A DNA stretch of 42,147 bases, from positions 1 to 42,147 of the forward strand of contig MNFJ01000115.1 of the NCBI GenBank assembly GCA_001918155.1. Reading direction: 5' to 3'. Below, in pieces: positions 1 to 8,958 of the stretch. Numbering within the stretch: the first letter of the stretch is position 1; each line of letters starts with the position of its first letter. Origin of the DNA: Deltaproteobacteria bacterium 13_1_40CM_4_68_19. Lineage in GTDB: Bacteria; Myxococcota; Myxococcia; Myxococcales; 40CM-4-68-19. Under the pieces are notes generated by a model, which searched no databases, was not told the origin of the DNA, and was given only the letters and a program-made list of their open reading frames with translations. A program made the translations under genes and the position numbers.

Positions 1-108
1 CACGCCGAACGCCTCCAGGATGTAGCCTCGCTTCGCCTCCTTCAGCTGGACCAGCTTGACGGAGGAGGAGCCGATGTCCAGTCCGAGCGCGAGCTTGCTC
101 TTTGCCAT
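1..108 (-). CDS. pilM: Type IV pilus assembly protein PilM, N-terminal part (continues beyond window start)
   Basis: Reverse complement from ATG at 108 reads MAKSKLALGLDIGSSSVKLVQLKEAKRGYILEAFGV, the actin-like N-terminus typical of PilM; truncated by window edge, so absent from the ORF track. Confidence 0.88.
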   Translation of the reverse strand, partial: MAKSKLALGLDIGSSSVKLVQLKEAKRGYILEAFGV

Positions 109-165
109 GACTAGCTCAGCCCCCCTCCGCAAGACGTCAGCGGCCCCGCTTCGACGCTAACATCC

Positions 166-180
166 GCAACCGTGTCACCA
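166..180 (-). promoter_or_regulatory. Candidate sigma-54 (-24/-12) promoter for pilM
   Basis: Minus strand reads TGGTGACACGGTTGC (TGG-N8-TTGC, correct GG/GC spacing) between the XRE stop and pilM start; positions 6-7 deviate from TGGCACG. Confidence 0.35.
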
Positions 181-193
181 AAAAAAACGACCA

Positions 194-421
194 TCACTCT
201 CCTCCCGCCCGTTGCCGCGTCGCTCCGTTGTGGCGCGGGAAGAGTTTTCCGCTCTCCTGGATCGTGAGGCCGAGCGCGAAGAGGATCTTCCGCTTGGTCT
301 CCATGCGGCAGTCGTTCCCCGCTTCGATCCGGTCGATGGTCGACTCGGAGACCCCGGCCCTGCGGGCCAGCTCCGCCTTCGCCATCAGTGCGGCCTCCCG
401 GAACTTCTGCACTCGATTCAC
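194..421 (-). CDS. Small XRE-family helix-turn-helix transcriptional regulator
   Basis: VNRVQKFREAALMAKAELARRAGVSESTIDRIEAGNDCRMETKRKILFALGL: HTH_3-like. The ORF extends to ATG at 490, but GTG at 421 fits the domain start better. Confidence 0.75.
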   Translation of the reverse strand: MNRVQKFREAALMAKAELARRAGVSESTIDRIEAGNDCRMETKRKILFALGLTIQESGKLFPRHNGATRQRAGGE

Positions 422-490
422 GCGGCCCCTCCGCGAGCAGGAGTCGATCCTTGCGACGCTTCCATGTAGGCAGTCAAGGAACCGGCCCAT

Positions 491-511
491 TGAAGGGTCA
501 TTGACCCTTCA
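491..511. promoter_or_regulatory. Perfect inverted repeat TGAAGGGTCA-t-TGACCCTTCA upstream of the XRE gene (candidate operator)
   Basis: 10-bp perfect arms with a 1-nt centre, upstream of the HTH gene start. Confidence 0.6.
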
Positions 512-693
512 CTTGCCTATCATTGCACCTGCATTGAAATTGGATCGACTACATTTCCCTCGGGGGGAGGGGGGCGGCGGTAGCGCAGGCAGTCGCACCC
601 GCGCCCACGTTGTCGTCGATTGAAAGCGATTTCACGACTTCATGACGGGTACGAGCTGGAGGAGATGGTCGAAGCCGACTTCGCTGGCCGCGA

Positions 694-2052
694 CTACTCC
701 AACCCGTATTCGCGGATCTTGTAGAGCAGCGCGCGCGGCGAGAGCTCGAGCAGCTCCGCCGCCTTCGTGCGGTTGCCCTGGGTGCGCTCGAGCGCGCGGC
801 GGATCAGGTCGGCCTCGAGCAGGCGCTGCGCGCGCTTCACGGAGAGATCGTCGGGGTCGAGCTGCGCGGGCAGAGGCTCCGGCTGCACCTGCCCCTGCAA
901 GGCCTCGGGCAGCGACTCGGGTCCGATCTCCTCGTCCTCCGAAAGCACCAGCGCGCGCTCGAGCGCGTTCTCCAGCTCGCGCACGTTCCCCGGCCAGCGG
1001 TAGGTCTTCAGGAATGCGAGTGCGCGCGGCGAAAGGCGGCGCGGCGGCATTCCGAGCCTCTCGCCGTGGCGCGCGAGCAGCCGTTCCGCGAGCGCCGGGA
1101 TCTCCTCCTGCCGCTCGCGCAGCGGCGGCAGGCGCACCTGCACGACATTGAGGCGGTAGTAGAGGTCCTCGCGGAACCTGCCCGCGTGCACTTGCGCCGC
1201 GAGATCGCGATTGGTCGCCGCCAGTACCCGGACGTCGACGCGGGCGGAGCGCGAATCGCCCACCCGGCGCACTTCGCCCTGCTGCAGTACGCGCAGCAGC
1301 GCCGGCTGCACTGCCAGCGGCAACTCGCCGACCTCGTCGAGCAACAGCGTGCCGCCGTCGGCCTCCTCGAAGAGTCCGCGCTTGGCGGTTCGCGCGTCGG
1401 TGAACGCGCCCTTGGTGTGGCCGAACAGCTCGCTCTCGATCAGCGTTTCCGGGATGGCGCCGCAGTTCACCGCCACGAACGGCCGCTCGGCGCGCGAGGA
1501 GAGGTCGTGCAGCGCGCGGGCAACCAGCTCCTTCCCGGTCCCGCTTTCGCCCTCGATGAGGACGGTGGTGGGCGTGGGTGCGACCTTCTGCACCACCCGC
1601 AGCACCTCCTTCATCGCCGGCCCTTCCGCGAGCAGCTGCGGTGCCCGCCGCGACGCCTCTCGCCGCAGGCGCAGGTTCTCGCGGCGCAGCCGCTCGCGTT
1701 CCTCGGCCTTGCGCAGCACCAGCAGGACCTCGTCGGGCCGGAAGGGCTTGCCGAGGTAGTCGTACGCGCCGGCCTTCATCGCCTCGATCGCCAGATCGTG
1801 GGAACCGTACGCGCTCATCACGATGATGGTGGTCTCGGGCGAGGCCGTCTGCGCCGCGCGCACCAGGTCGAGGCCGTTCATCTTCGGCATGCGCACGTCG
1901 GTGACCAGCGCGTCGTAGTCGCGCGCGAAAAGCTCGCGCATCGCGTCCTCGCCGTCGGTCACCGCGCGAACTTCGTAGCCGCGCTCCTCGAGAAGCTCGG
2001 TGAGGACGTGGCGGATCGACTCTTCGTCGTCCGCGATCAGCACCCGGCGCAT
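694..2052 (-). CDS. Sigma-54-dependent NtrC-family response regulator (PilR2-like)
   Basis: [17 protein letters not shown] receiver, AAA+ with GESGTGKE and GAFTDA, C-terminal Fis-type HTH ([28 protein letters not shown]). Position next to XRE-pilM resembles M. xanthus pilR2. Confidence 0.9.
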   Translation of the reverse strand: MRRVLIADDEESIRHVLTELLEERGYEVRAVTDGEDAMRELFARDYDALVTDVRMPKMNGLDLVRAAQTASPETTIIVMSAYGSHDLAIEAMKAGAYDYLGKPFRPDEVLLVLRKAEERERLRRENLRLRREASRRAPQLLAEGPAMKEVLRVVQKVAPTPTTVLIEGESGTGKELVARALHDLSSRAERPFVAVNCGAIPETLIESELFGHTKGAFTDARTAKRGLFEEADGGTLLLDEVGELPLAVQPALLRVLQQGEVRRVGDSRSARVDVRVLAATNRDLAAQVHAGRFREDLYYRLNVVQVRLPPLRERQEEIPALAERLLARHGERLGMPPRRLSPRALAFLKTYRWPGNVRELENALERALVLSEDEEIGPESLPEALQGQVQPEPLPAQLDPDDLSVKRAQRLLEADLIRRALERTQGNRTKAAELLELSPRALLYKIREYGLE

Positions 2053-2067
2053 GCATACAGTGTATGC
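2053..2067. promoter_or_regulatory. Inverted repeat GCATACA-g-TGTATGC in divergent intergenic region
   Basis: Perfect 7-bp arms abutting the regulator start codon, between genes at 2052(-) and 2148(+). Confidence 0.4.
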
Positions 2068-2147
2068 GGTTTCGCGAGGCCCGCACGCTTCCGTCCGCGG
2101 ATGTTTCCTTGGCAGGGCCCGCAACTGCGGCAGACAATGACGATCTC

Positions 2148-3647
2148 ATGAGCGGAAAGACGGTCGCGATCATCGGCGCCGGTCCGGCCGGTCTCACCGC
2201 CGCGTACTTGCTCTGCAAGGAAGGCGTGCCCGTGACGGTGATCGAAGCCGATCCCGAGCTGGTCGGCGGCATCGCGCGCACGGCGAGGTACAAGGGATAC
2301 CACTTCGACATCGGCGGGCACCGCTTCTTCTCCAAGTCGAAGGAGGTGGAGGACCTCTGGACCGAGCTCCTCCCCGGCGACCTGCTCGAGCGCCCGCGCT
2401 CCTCGCGCATCTTCTATCGCGGCAAGTTCTTCTCCTATCCGCTGCGCGCCGTGGAGGCGCTGCTCAAGCTCGGCATCGTCGAGTCGGCGCTGTGCGTGCT
2501 CTCGTATTTGAAGGCGCGCCTCTTCCCGGTGCGCAACCCCAGGAGCGTCGAGGACTGGGTGAGCAACCAGTTCGGGCGCAGGCTCTTCGGGATCTTCTTT
2601 CGCACCTACACCGAGAAGGTGTGGGGGATGAGCTGCAAGGAGATCTCCGCCGACTGGGCCGCGCAGCGCATCAAGGGCCTCGCCCTCGGCTCCGCCATCG
2701 CCAACGCGCTCTTCCCCAGGCGCAAGCCGAAACGGGGCGCGGCGGTGATCAAGTCCTTGATCGAATCGTTCCGCTATCCGCGCAAGGGCCCCGGGATGAT
2801 GTGGGAAGCCTGCGCCCGCCGGGTTCGCGAGATGGGCGGCCGCGTGCGCATGGGCGAAAAGGTCCTGGGCTGCGCATTCGATGCGGGGCGGCGCGAGTGG
2901 ACGCTGACGCACGTCGATCGCAGCGGCGTCCGTCACCAGACGCAGGCCGCGCACGTGATCTCCTCGGCCCCGCTGCGCGATCTGGCGATCGGGCTCACTC
3001 CCAGCCTGGAGGAGAACACGCGCGCGGCGGCGGCGCGGCTGCGCTATCGCGATTTCCTCACGGTGGTGCTGATCCTCAAGGACCGGGGCGTGTTCGACGA
3101 CAACTGGATCTACATCCACGATCCCGGGGTCCGCGTCGGACGCGTGCAGAACTTCAAGTCCTGGTCCCCGGAGATGGTGCCCGACGCGGCGATGACCTGC
3201 TACGGCCTCGAGTACTTCTGCTTCGAAGGCGACGGCATGTGGTCGATGAGCGACGCGGACCTCGTCGAGCTGGGCAAGCGCGAGCTGCAGCAGATCGGGC
3301 TCGCCTCCGCGGCCGACGTCGTGGACGGCTGCGTCGTGCGCCAGCCCAAGGCATATCCCGTCTACGACGACGGATACGCCCGGAACGTGGAGACCATCCG
3401 GCGGGAGATCGAGGCGCGCTTTCCCACCCTTCACCTGGTGGGACGGAACGGCATGCACAAGTACAACAACCAGGACCACGCGATGATGACGGCCATGCTC
3501 TGCGTGAAGAACATCCTCGCCGGCGGCCCGGTCTACGACTTGTGGCGCGTGAACGAAGACGCCGAGTACCACGAGGCGGGCGATCGCGGCGCGCAGGGGC
3601 AGGGGGGGACCGGACTGCGGGTGGTACCGCAGCGGGTGAGCGCCTGA
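2148..3647 (+). CDS. FAD-dependent amine oxidase/protoporphyrinogen oxidase-like or UDP-galactopyranose mutase-like oxidoreductase
   Basis: MSGKTVAIIGAGPAGLTAAYLLCKEGVPVTVIEADPELVGGIARTARYKGYHFDIGGHRFF: Rossmann GxGxxG and NAD_binding_8 signature. Confidence 0.85.
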   Translation: MSGKTVAIIGAGPAGLTAAYLLCKEGVPVTVIEADPELVGGIARTARYKGYHFDIGGHRFFSKSKEVEDLWTELLPGDLLERPRSSRIFYRGKFFSYPLRAVEALLKLGIVESALCVLSYLKARLFPVRNPRSVEDWVSNQFGRRLFGIFFRTYTEKVWGMSCKEISADWAAQRIKGLALGSAIANALFPRRKPKRGAAVIKSLIESFRYPRKGPGMMWEACARRVREMGGRVRMGEKVLGCAFDAGRREWTLTHVDRSGVRHQTQAAHVISSAPLRDLAIGLTPSLEENTRAAAARLRYRDFLTVVLILKDRGVFDDNWIYIHDPGVRVGRVQNFKSWSPEMVPDAAMTCYGLEYFCFEGDGMWSMSDADLVELGKRELQQIGLASAADVVDGCVVRQPKAYPVYDDGYARNVETIRREIEARFPTLHLVGRNGMHKYNNQDHAMMTAMLCVKNILAGGPVYDLWRVNEDAEYHEAGDRGAQGQGGTGLRVVPQRVSA

Positions 3648-3652
3648 CCGCC

Positions 3653-4783
3653 ATGCGCATCGCTCTCTTTTGCCACAACTACCCTCCGCATCCGGGCGGA
3701 CTCGAGGTGATGGCGCAGAACCTCGCGCGGGGCCTCGCCCGCGCGCACGACGTCGTGCTGGTCAGCTCGGGCTGGGAGGGGGCGCATGGGAAATCGCTGG
3801 AAGGCGGCGTCATCGTGCACCGCATCCCGGCGATCCACCTGACCGAGCGGTTTGGCGTGCCGTATCCGGTGCTCCTCGGCCCTGGTCTGCATTCCGCGCT
3901 GAAAGCGGCCGCCTCGGCCGACGTGCTGCACGCTCACGGCGCCCTCTACCCCAGCAGCATGCTCGCAGCCTGGACCAGCGCGCGAAGCCAGAAACCGCTG
4001 GTGCTCACCGAGCACGTCGGATTCGTCACCTACCGGCGCGCGCTGCTGAATGCGGTACAGCGGGCGGCCTGGATCGCGATCGGCGATCGCATCGTCCGCC
4101 GCGCGAGAATCGTGAACGCCTTGAACACCCGCGTCCAGGGCTGGCTGCAGGCCAGGTTCCCCGAACTGGCGGTCCGATACGTCGGCAACGGCGTCGACAC
4201 CGCGCTCTTTCGCCCGCGCGCAACGGGGGAGCGCGCGGCGATTCGCCGCCGGCTCGGCCTTCCGGCAGATGAGGTCCTCGCGCTGTTCGTGGCTCGCGCG
4301 TCCGAGAAGAAGAACCTCGACGCAGTGCTGGACATCCCCAGGCAGGATCATCACCTGGTGGTCTGCGGCGCGCGCCGCGACCTCCGGTTGCCGGGAGTGA
4401 CCGACCTCGGACTGGTGCCCTACGCGCGAATGCCCGACCTGTTCGGGTGCGTCGATGTGATGGTGCACGCGTCAGCCGGCGAGGGGCTGCCGCTCGCCGT
4501 CCAGGAAGCAATCGCGAGCGGATTGCCGGTGGCGCTGCTCTGGGACGAAGGCTACGCGGGATGGATTTCCCGCGAAGCAGTCATGGCTTGCGATTCGTTG
4601 GCAGAGGTGGACGCCGCCGTACGGCGGCTCACGGCATCGGCGGAGTCCCGCGCCGTACTTTCGGCGCGGGCGCGCGCCTGGGCGGAGCACAAATGGAGCT
4701 GGAACGAAACCGTGGCGCAGTACGAATCGCTGTACAGGGAGGCGCTCTCGAGGACGGACGAACCCTGCCGGAAGATCGCATGA
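3653..4783 (+). CDS. Glycosyltransferase family 4-like
   Basis: MRIALFCHNYPPHPGGLEVMAQNLARGLARAHDV N-terminus; C-terminal ASAGEGLPLAVQEAIASGLPVALL (GT-B E-x7-E). Confidence 0.88.
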   Translation: MRIALFCHNYPPHPGGLEVMAQNLARGLARAHDVVLVSSGWEGAHGKSLEGGVIVHRIPAIHLTERFGVPYPVLLGPGLHSALKAAASADVLHAHGALYPSSMLAAWTSARSQKPLVLTEHVGFVTYRRALLNAVQRAAWIAIGDRIVRRARIVNALNTRVQGWLQARFPELAVRYVGNGVDTALFRPRATGERAAIRRRLGLPADEVLALFVARASEKKNLDAVLDIPRQDHHLVVCGARRDLRLPGVTDLGLVPYARMPDLFGCVDVMVHASAGEGLPLAVQEAIASGLPVALLWDEGYAGWISREAVMACDSLAEVDAAVRRLTASAESRAVLSARARAWAEHKWSWNETVAQYESLYREALSRTDEPCRKIA

Positions 4784-5697
4784 GCAGCGCGGAGAAAGTG
4801 GCGGTGGTGATCCCCTGCCACAACGAGGCCTGCGCGATCGCCAAGGTCGTTCGGGACTTTCGCGCCGCCCTTCCGGGAGCGCGAATCGTGGTCGTCGACA
4901 ACGCCTCTTCCGACCAGACCGCGGAGATCGCGCGCAGCGCCGGAGCGGAAGTCGCCTTCGAATCGCGCCGCGGAAAAGGTTACGCCCTGCTGCGTGGATT
5001 CGCGATGACTCGCACCGCGGATTACGTGATCATGGTCGACGGCGACGACACTTATCCCGCGGACGATGCCCGCAAGCTGCTCGACTGCGTTCGCGCCGGG
5101 CTGGCGGACATGGCGATCGGGACCCGGCTGCAGACGTTTGCCGAGGATGCGTACCCGCCCTTGCACAACCTTGGGAATCGCCTCTTCGTCTTGCTCGTGC
5201 GGATCCTGTTCGGGGTCCGGACCACCGACCTGTTCTCCGGGTACCGGGCTTTCAGCCGCCGCTTCCTGGAGATCTCCCCGCTCATCGCCCAGGGGTTCGA
5301 GATCGAGACGGAGCTCTCGCTGCAGGCGCTGACCGCGAATTTCGTCGTCGCGGAGATTCCGGTGCACTATCGGGAGCGCGCCACCGGCAGCACCAGCAAG
5401 CTGAGGACCGTGCGCGACGGCTACCGCATCCTGCTCGCGCTGCTGGCGTTCTTCCGCGACTACCGCCCGCTGACGTTCTTCGGTGCGATCGCGCTCGCGT
5501 TCGCCGGATGGGGGTTCGGGATCGGCGGAGTGGTCGTCTCCGAGTACCTGCGCACGGGTCAGATCCTGCGCATTCCTTCGGCGATCCTCTGCATCGGGCT
5601 GATGATGCTATCCGCGGTCAGCGCCATCGCCGGTGTCGTCCTCTCTTCCATCAGCCGGCGCGCCTACGAGATCATGGCCCTCATCGGAAGGCGATGA
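4780..5697 (+). CDS. Glycosyltransferase family 2 (polyprenyl-phosphate sugar synthase type) with C-terminal TM helices
   Basis: VAVVIPCHNEACAIAKVVRDF, VDGDDTYPADD, and hydrophobic C-terminus; ATGA overlap with upstream GT4. Confidence 0.88.
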   Translation: MSSAEKVAVVIPCHNEACAIAKVVRDFRAALPGARIVVVDNASSDQTAEIARSAGAEVAFESRRGKGYALLRGFAMTRTADYVIMVDGDDTYPADDARKLLDCVRAGLADMAIGTRLQTFAEDAYPPLHNLGNRLFVLLVRILFGVRTTDLFSGYRAFSRRFLEISPLIAQGFEIETELSLQALTANFVVAEIPVHYRERATGSTSKLRTVRDGYRILLALLAFFRDYRPLTFFGAIALAFAGWGFGIGGVVVSEYLRTGQILRIPSAILCIGLMMLSAVSAIAGVVLSSISRRAYEIMALIGRR

Positions 5698-6428
5698 TCG
5701 TGCAGATCGAGCTTGCGCAGAGTGGGGACGCGCTCGGGGCGCATGCGAGCAGCAGATCCGCCCATTCGCCCGGGGAGCGCGTCAAGCCGTCCATCTTCCA
5801 GTACGATTACCTCGTCCTGAACGCGCTCAGCGCCGACGTCCGCCGCCTGATCGCCGCCACGCCGCCAGGCGCATCGCGTGCCCTGGACCTGGGCGCCGAC
5901 AAGAGCCCTTATCGCGCGCTCCTCGAGGCCAGGGGACTCGATGTGAAGACCCTCGACGTCTCGCCGGACTCGGGCGCCGACTATCAGGGCACGGTGGAGT
6001 CCACCGGGTTGCCGGACGAAAGCTTCGACGTCGTGCTTTGCACGCAGGTGCTGGAGCACTGCAACGACCCGTTCCGGGGGATCCAGGAGATCCGCCGCAT
6101 CCTTGCTCCGGGCGGGCACGCGATCGTGTCCGTCCCGCACGTCTGGTTCTTCCATCCACATCCGAGGGATCACTGGCGCTTCACGCAGCAAGGCCTGGCG
6201 CGCCTCTGCGAGAGCGCCGGGCTGGAGATGAGAATGCTGCTCGGACAGGGGGGCTCGATGCTCGCGGCGGCACAGGTCGCGAGCTTTCTCGCTTACGGGA
6301 TACTTCGCGGCGCGGGCGCCCCGCTGTATGCCGTGGCCAACGTTGCCGGGATGCTTCTCGACCGGCTGATCCGCAACGAGCTGTTCTGCATCAATTTCGC
6401 TTGCCTCGCGCGAAAGCGGGACCGCTGA
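5694..6428 (+). CDS. Class I SAM-dependent methyltransferase
   Basis: ALDLGADKSPY, VVLCTQVLEHCNDPFRGIQEIRRILAPGGHAIVSVPH; ATG at 5694 overlaps the GT2 stop. Confidence 0.85.
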   Translation: MIVQIELAQSGDALGAHASSRSAHSPGERVKPSIFQYDYLVLNALSADVRRLIAATPPGASRALDLGADKSPYRALLEARGLDVKTLDVSPDSGADYQGTVESTGLPDESFDVVLCTQVLEHCNDPFRGIQEIRRILAPGGHAIVSVPHVWFFHPHPRDHWRFTQQGLARLCESAGLEMRMLLGQGGSMLAAAQVASFLAYGILRGAGAPLYAVANVAGMLLDRLIRNELFCINFACLARKRDR

Positions 6429-6431
6429 TCG

Positions 6432-7103
6432 ATGCTAGAGAATCCGCCCGCCTGGCTGCCCGGCGACGATCGACTCCGCCGCTTCCTCGGCGACAGCGCG
6501 CTCTATCCGTTCTACCGCCTGAAGCTGACCGGATACGTCAGCAGCCTCCTCCCGCCGGGTCCCTGCTCCATCCTCGACGTCGGCGCCGGAGACGGTTCCC
6601 TCGGTCTGGTCTTCCAGACCTTCCGGCCCGGCACCACCGTCTTCGGCATCGAAGTGGCGCTCCGCGCTGCCACGCGCCAAGGCGTACGAATGGTTCGCTT
6701 CGATGGGCGGTCGATTCCGTTCCTGGACGGGTCGTTCGACGTTTCGCTGGTTTCCAACGTCCTTCACCACGCCTCCGACCCAGCGGCCCTGTTGCGCGAG
6801 GTGCGACGGGTCACGCGCAAGCGAATCATCGTGAAAGACCACCTCTCCGCAGGGCGTCTCGACGATCTGAAGCTCGCCGCGCTGGACGTGTTGGGAAACC
6901 TGCGGCTGGGCGCCCAGGTAGCGGCCGTGTATCTGACGCGGCAACGCTGGGACGAGCTCTTCGCATCGCTCCCCGGCGTCCGCGTGAGCACCTTCGAGCA
7001 CCTCCCGTTCCGGAGGGGCCTCCTCGAGCTCTTCTTCTCGAGCAGCCTGGAAGTGATCTTTGCGCTCGACATCGACCGCAGAGGAACGGCCCCTACCGCT
7101 TGA
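6432..7103 (+). CDS. Class I SAM-dependent methyltransferase
   Basis: SILDVGAGDGSLGLVF, FDVSLVSNVLHHASDPAALLREVRRVTRKRIIVKD. Confidence 0.85.
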   Translation: MLENPPAWLPGDDRLRRFLGDSALYPFYRLKLTGYVSSLLPPGPCSILDVGAGDGSLGLVFQTFRPGTTVFGIEVALRAATRQGVRMVRFDGRSIPFLDGSFDVSLVSNVLHHASDPAALLREVRRVTRKRIIVKDHLSAGRLDDLKLAALDVLGNLRLGAQVAAVYLTRQRWDELFASLPGVRVSTFEHLPFRRGLLELFFSSSLEVIFALDIDRRGTAPTA

Positions 7104-7171
7104 TGCAGCACCTGCCGGTGTAGTTGATGCGCAAGAGCACCGGAGATCTTGCCCCCAGTGCCGTGGAGCGC

Positions 7172-8902
7172 TCACTCGATCTGCCACAGCTCGGCGACCG
7201 CGGTGCGGACCACGCGGCGCGCATTCGGAAAGCGGGTCATGAACCTCGCATCTTCGTCGGACCCGCCGCTGAGCAGGACCCAGCGCGAACCGTCCAGAAA
7301 CGGGTCGTTCTGCACCAGGTCGATCGTGTAGTACCCGCGGTCCAGCCGGAGGAAGACGACTTCGAATCGCGCCGGCGCCGGAGCGGTCGGGATCTGGCGA
7401 AGCTGCCCGTCGATGAAGCCGCGGGCTTGCGAAAAGCGCATCGCGTTTGCTGCGATCAGGCTCCCCAGCGCGGCCGCCAGCACGGTCCTGCGCAGGATCG
7501 CCCCCGCGGACGCATGCTCGAGGGCCGCCGCTCCGAGGAGCGGCAGCGCTCCCCATGCGGCATGGAAATACCGGTATCCCCACCCGTGGCCCTGGTCGTA
7601 GGGAACGAACATGTATCCGACCAGCGTCAGCGCCGCCGACGCGCCCAGCAGCCGCACGGTGCTCTCCTCGCGACGCCACCAGGCGCCAAGGCACGCGAGC
7701 ACGAGCAGTCCCGGTACCGCCCAGAGGGCAAGCTCGGAAAGGTTCATGACGCGATGCCACAGCGAACCGAGCGACGGCAGCGCGAACGCGAGACGCGCGA
7801 GCGAACCGACCGCCGCCTCCGCGCCGCGCGCGGCCGTCTCCTCCGCGGCGCCCACCTGTGCCCGCACCCAGAACCAGCCCACGCCGAGGAGCAGCACGCC
7901 CGGGAGATATCCCGCGGCCAGCGCCGGGAGATTGCGAAGCCGGCCGGGCCGCAGCGCGAGCGCCGCGATCCACGGCAGCGCGAACAGGGTGTGCGGCAGC
8001 GGATTGTGCAGGGTGAGCGCGAGGGAGCCGACGGCGCCCGCGAGAACGAGCCGGCGCCGCGTCGGTTCGAGCAGAAGCAACGCAAAGCAGAGGGACGCCA
8101 GGAGGTGCGCCGGCATGGAGTAGAGGGAGATCGCGTTCACCGCGAAAGCCGGCGAGGCGGCGGCGAGCAGCAGCGCCCAGCCGGGTGCGGCGGTGCCTGG
8201 CCAGATCCTGGCCGCGATGCGCCAGATCGCGAACAGCGTCGCGCCGCCGATCAGAGGATTGAGCAGCCAGGGCACGCCCAACCATGCGAACGGCGTGAGC
8301 AGGAGCGCAAAGCCGGGCCAGTACGCCGACACGAGCCGCCCGTCGGCGGACGCTTCGATGAACCAGCGGACCGGCGGCACCAGCCTCGGCACCAACTCCG
8401 CGGGCACCTGCGCGATGAGCGAGCCCCGGGCAAAGACGCGCGCCTGGAACAGGGGCGCGTATTCGTCCATCGAGAGCGGGTGCGCGCGATAGACGAGCAG
8501 CGCGCTGGCCGCCAGCGCCGCGGTCGCGCAAACGATGAACGCCCGGGGATCCCTCGCCAGTGCCGACACGAACAGCCTGTCGGAGACGCGCCTGCACGCA
8601 GTTCCCAGGCTTGCGGCAGCAACGATCAACAGGCAGCTCAACCAGGCCGCCGGAGGTTCATCGCGCAAGAACAGGTACGTGAACGCGGGGGGCCGCGCCA
8701 TGCCGGGCGAGATGAGCGACCGCGCCAGGACCACCGTCAACGCGCAGACAGCGAGCGACGCGAGGACCAGGCCGGCCACGGGGCCGAGCGCGTCGCGGTC
8801 TGCCACGGACGACGTCGCACCGTGGCCAGGATCCGTTTGCGCTACTTCCAAGGCGAGCCCCCCATCGATCGCCGCAAACTCCAGTTGCGCGGCGACGCGC
8901 AT
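7172..8902 (-). CDS. Polytopic membrane protein, GT39/PMT-like (putative lipid-linked-sugar glycosyltransferase)
   Basis: Many TM segments; MDEYAPLFQARVFARGSL after TM1 resembles the acidic first-loop motif of GT-C enzymes; homologous to the 8959 gene. Start ATG 8902 inferred. Confidence 0.65.
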   Translation of the reverse strand: MRVAAQLEFAAIDGGLALEVAQTDPGHGATSSVADRDALGPVAGLVLASLAVCALTVVLARSLISPGMARPPAFTYLFLRDEPPAAWLSCLLIVAAASLGTACRRVSDRLFVSALARDPRAFIVCATAALAASALLVYRAHPLSMDEYAPLFQARVFARGSLIAQVPAELVPRLVPPVRWFIEASADGRLVSAYWPGFALLLTPFAWLGVPWLLNPLIGGATLFAIWRIAARIWPGTAAPGWALLLAAASPAFAVNAISLYSMPAHLLASLCFALLLLEPTRRRLVLAGAVGSLALTLHNPLPHTLFALPWIAALALRPGRLRNLPALAAGYLPGVLLLGVGWFWVRAQVGAAEETAARGAEAAVGSLARLAFALPSLGSLWHRVMNLSELALWAVPGLLVLACLGAWWRREESTVRLLGASAALTLVGYMFVPYDQGHGWGYRYFHAAWGALPLLGAAALEHASAGAILRRTVLAAALGSLIAANAMRFSQARGFIDGQLRQIPTAPAPARFEVVFLRLDRGYYTIDLVQNDPFLDGSRWVLLSGGSDEDARFMTRFPNARRVVRTAVAELWQIE

Positions 8903-8958
8903 GCGTTGGACTGTACGAGTCGGGTGGCGAACCAGGCAAGAAAGGGCGAGGTGCTCGA

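Noticed and set aside
180-187. Minus-strand T8 run after the XRE stop as an intrinsic terminator
   Set aside because: No convincing GC-rich stem immediately upstream; the run also borders the candidate pilM promoter.
2108-2125. TGGCAGGGCCCGCAACT as a sigma-54 promoter for the FAD oxidoreductase operon
   Set aside because: -24 half is acceptable but the -12 position reads GCAA rather than TTGC.
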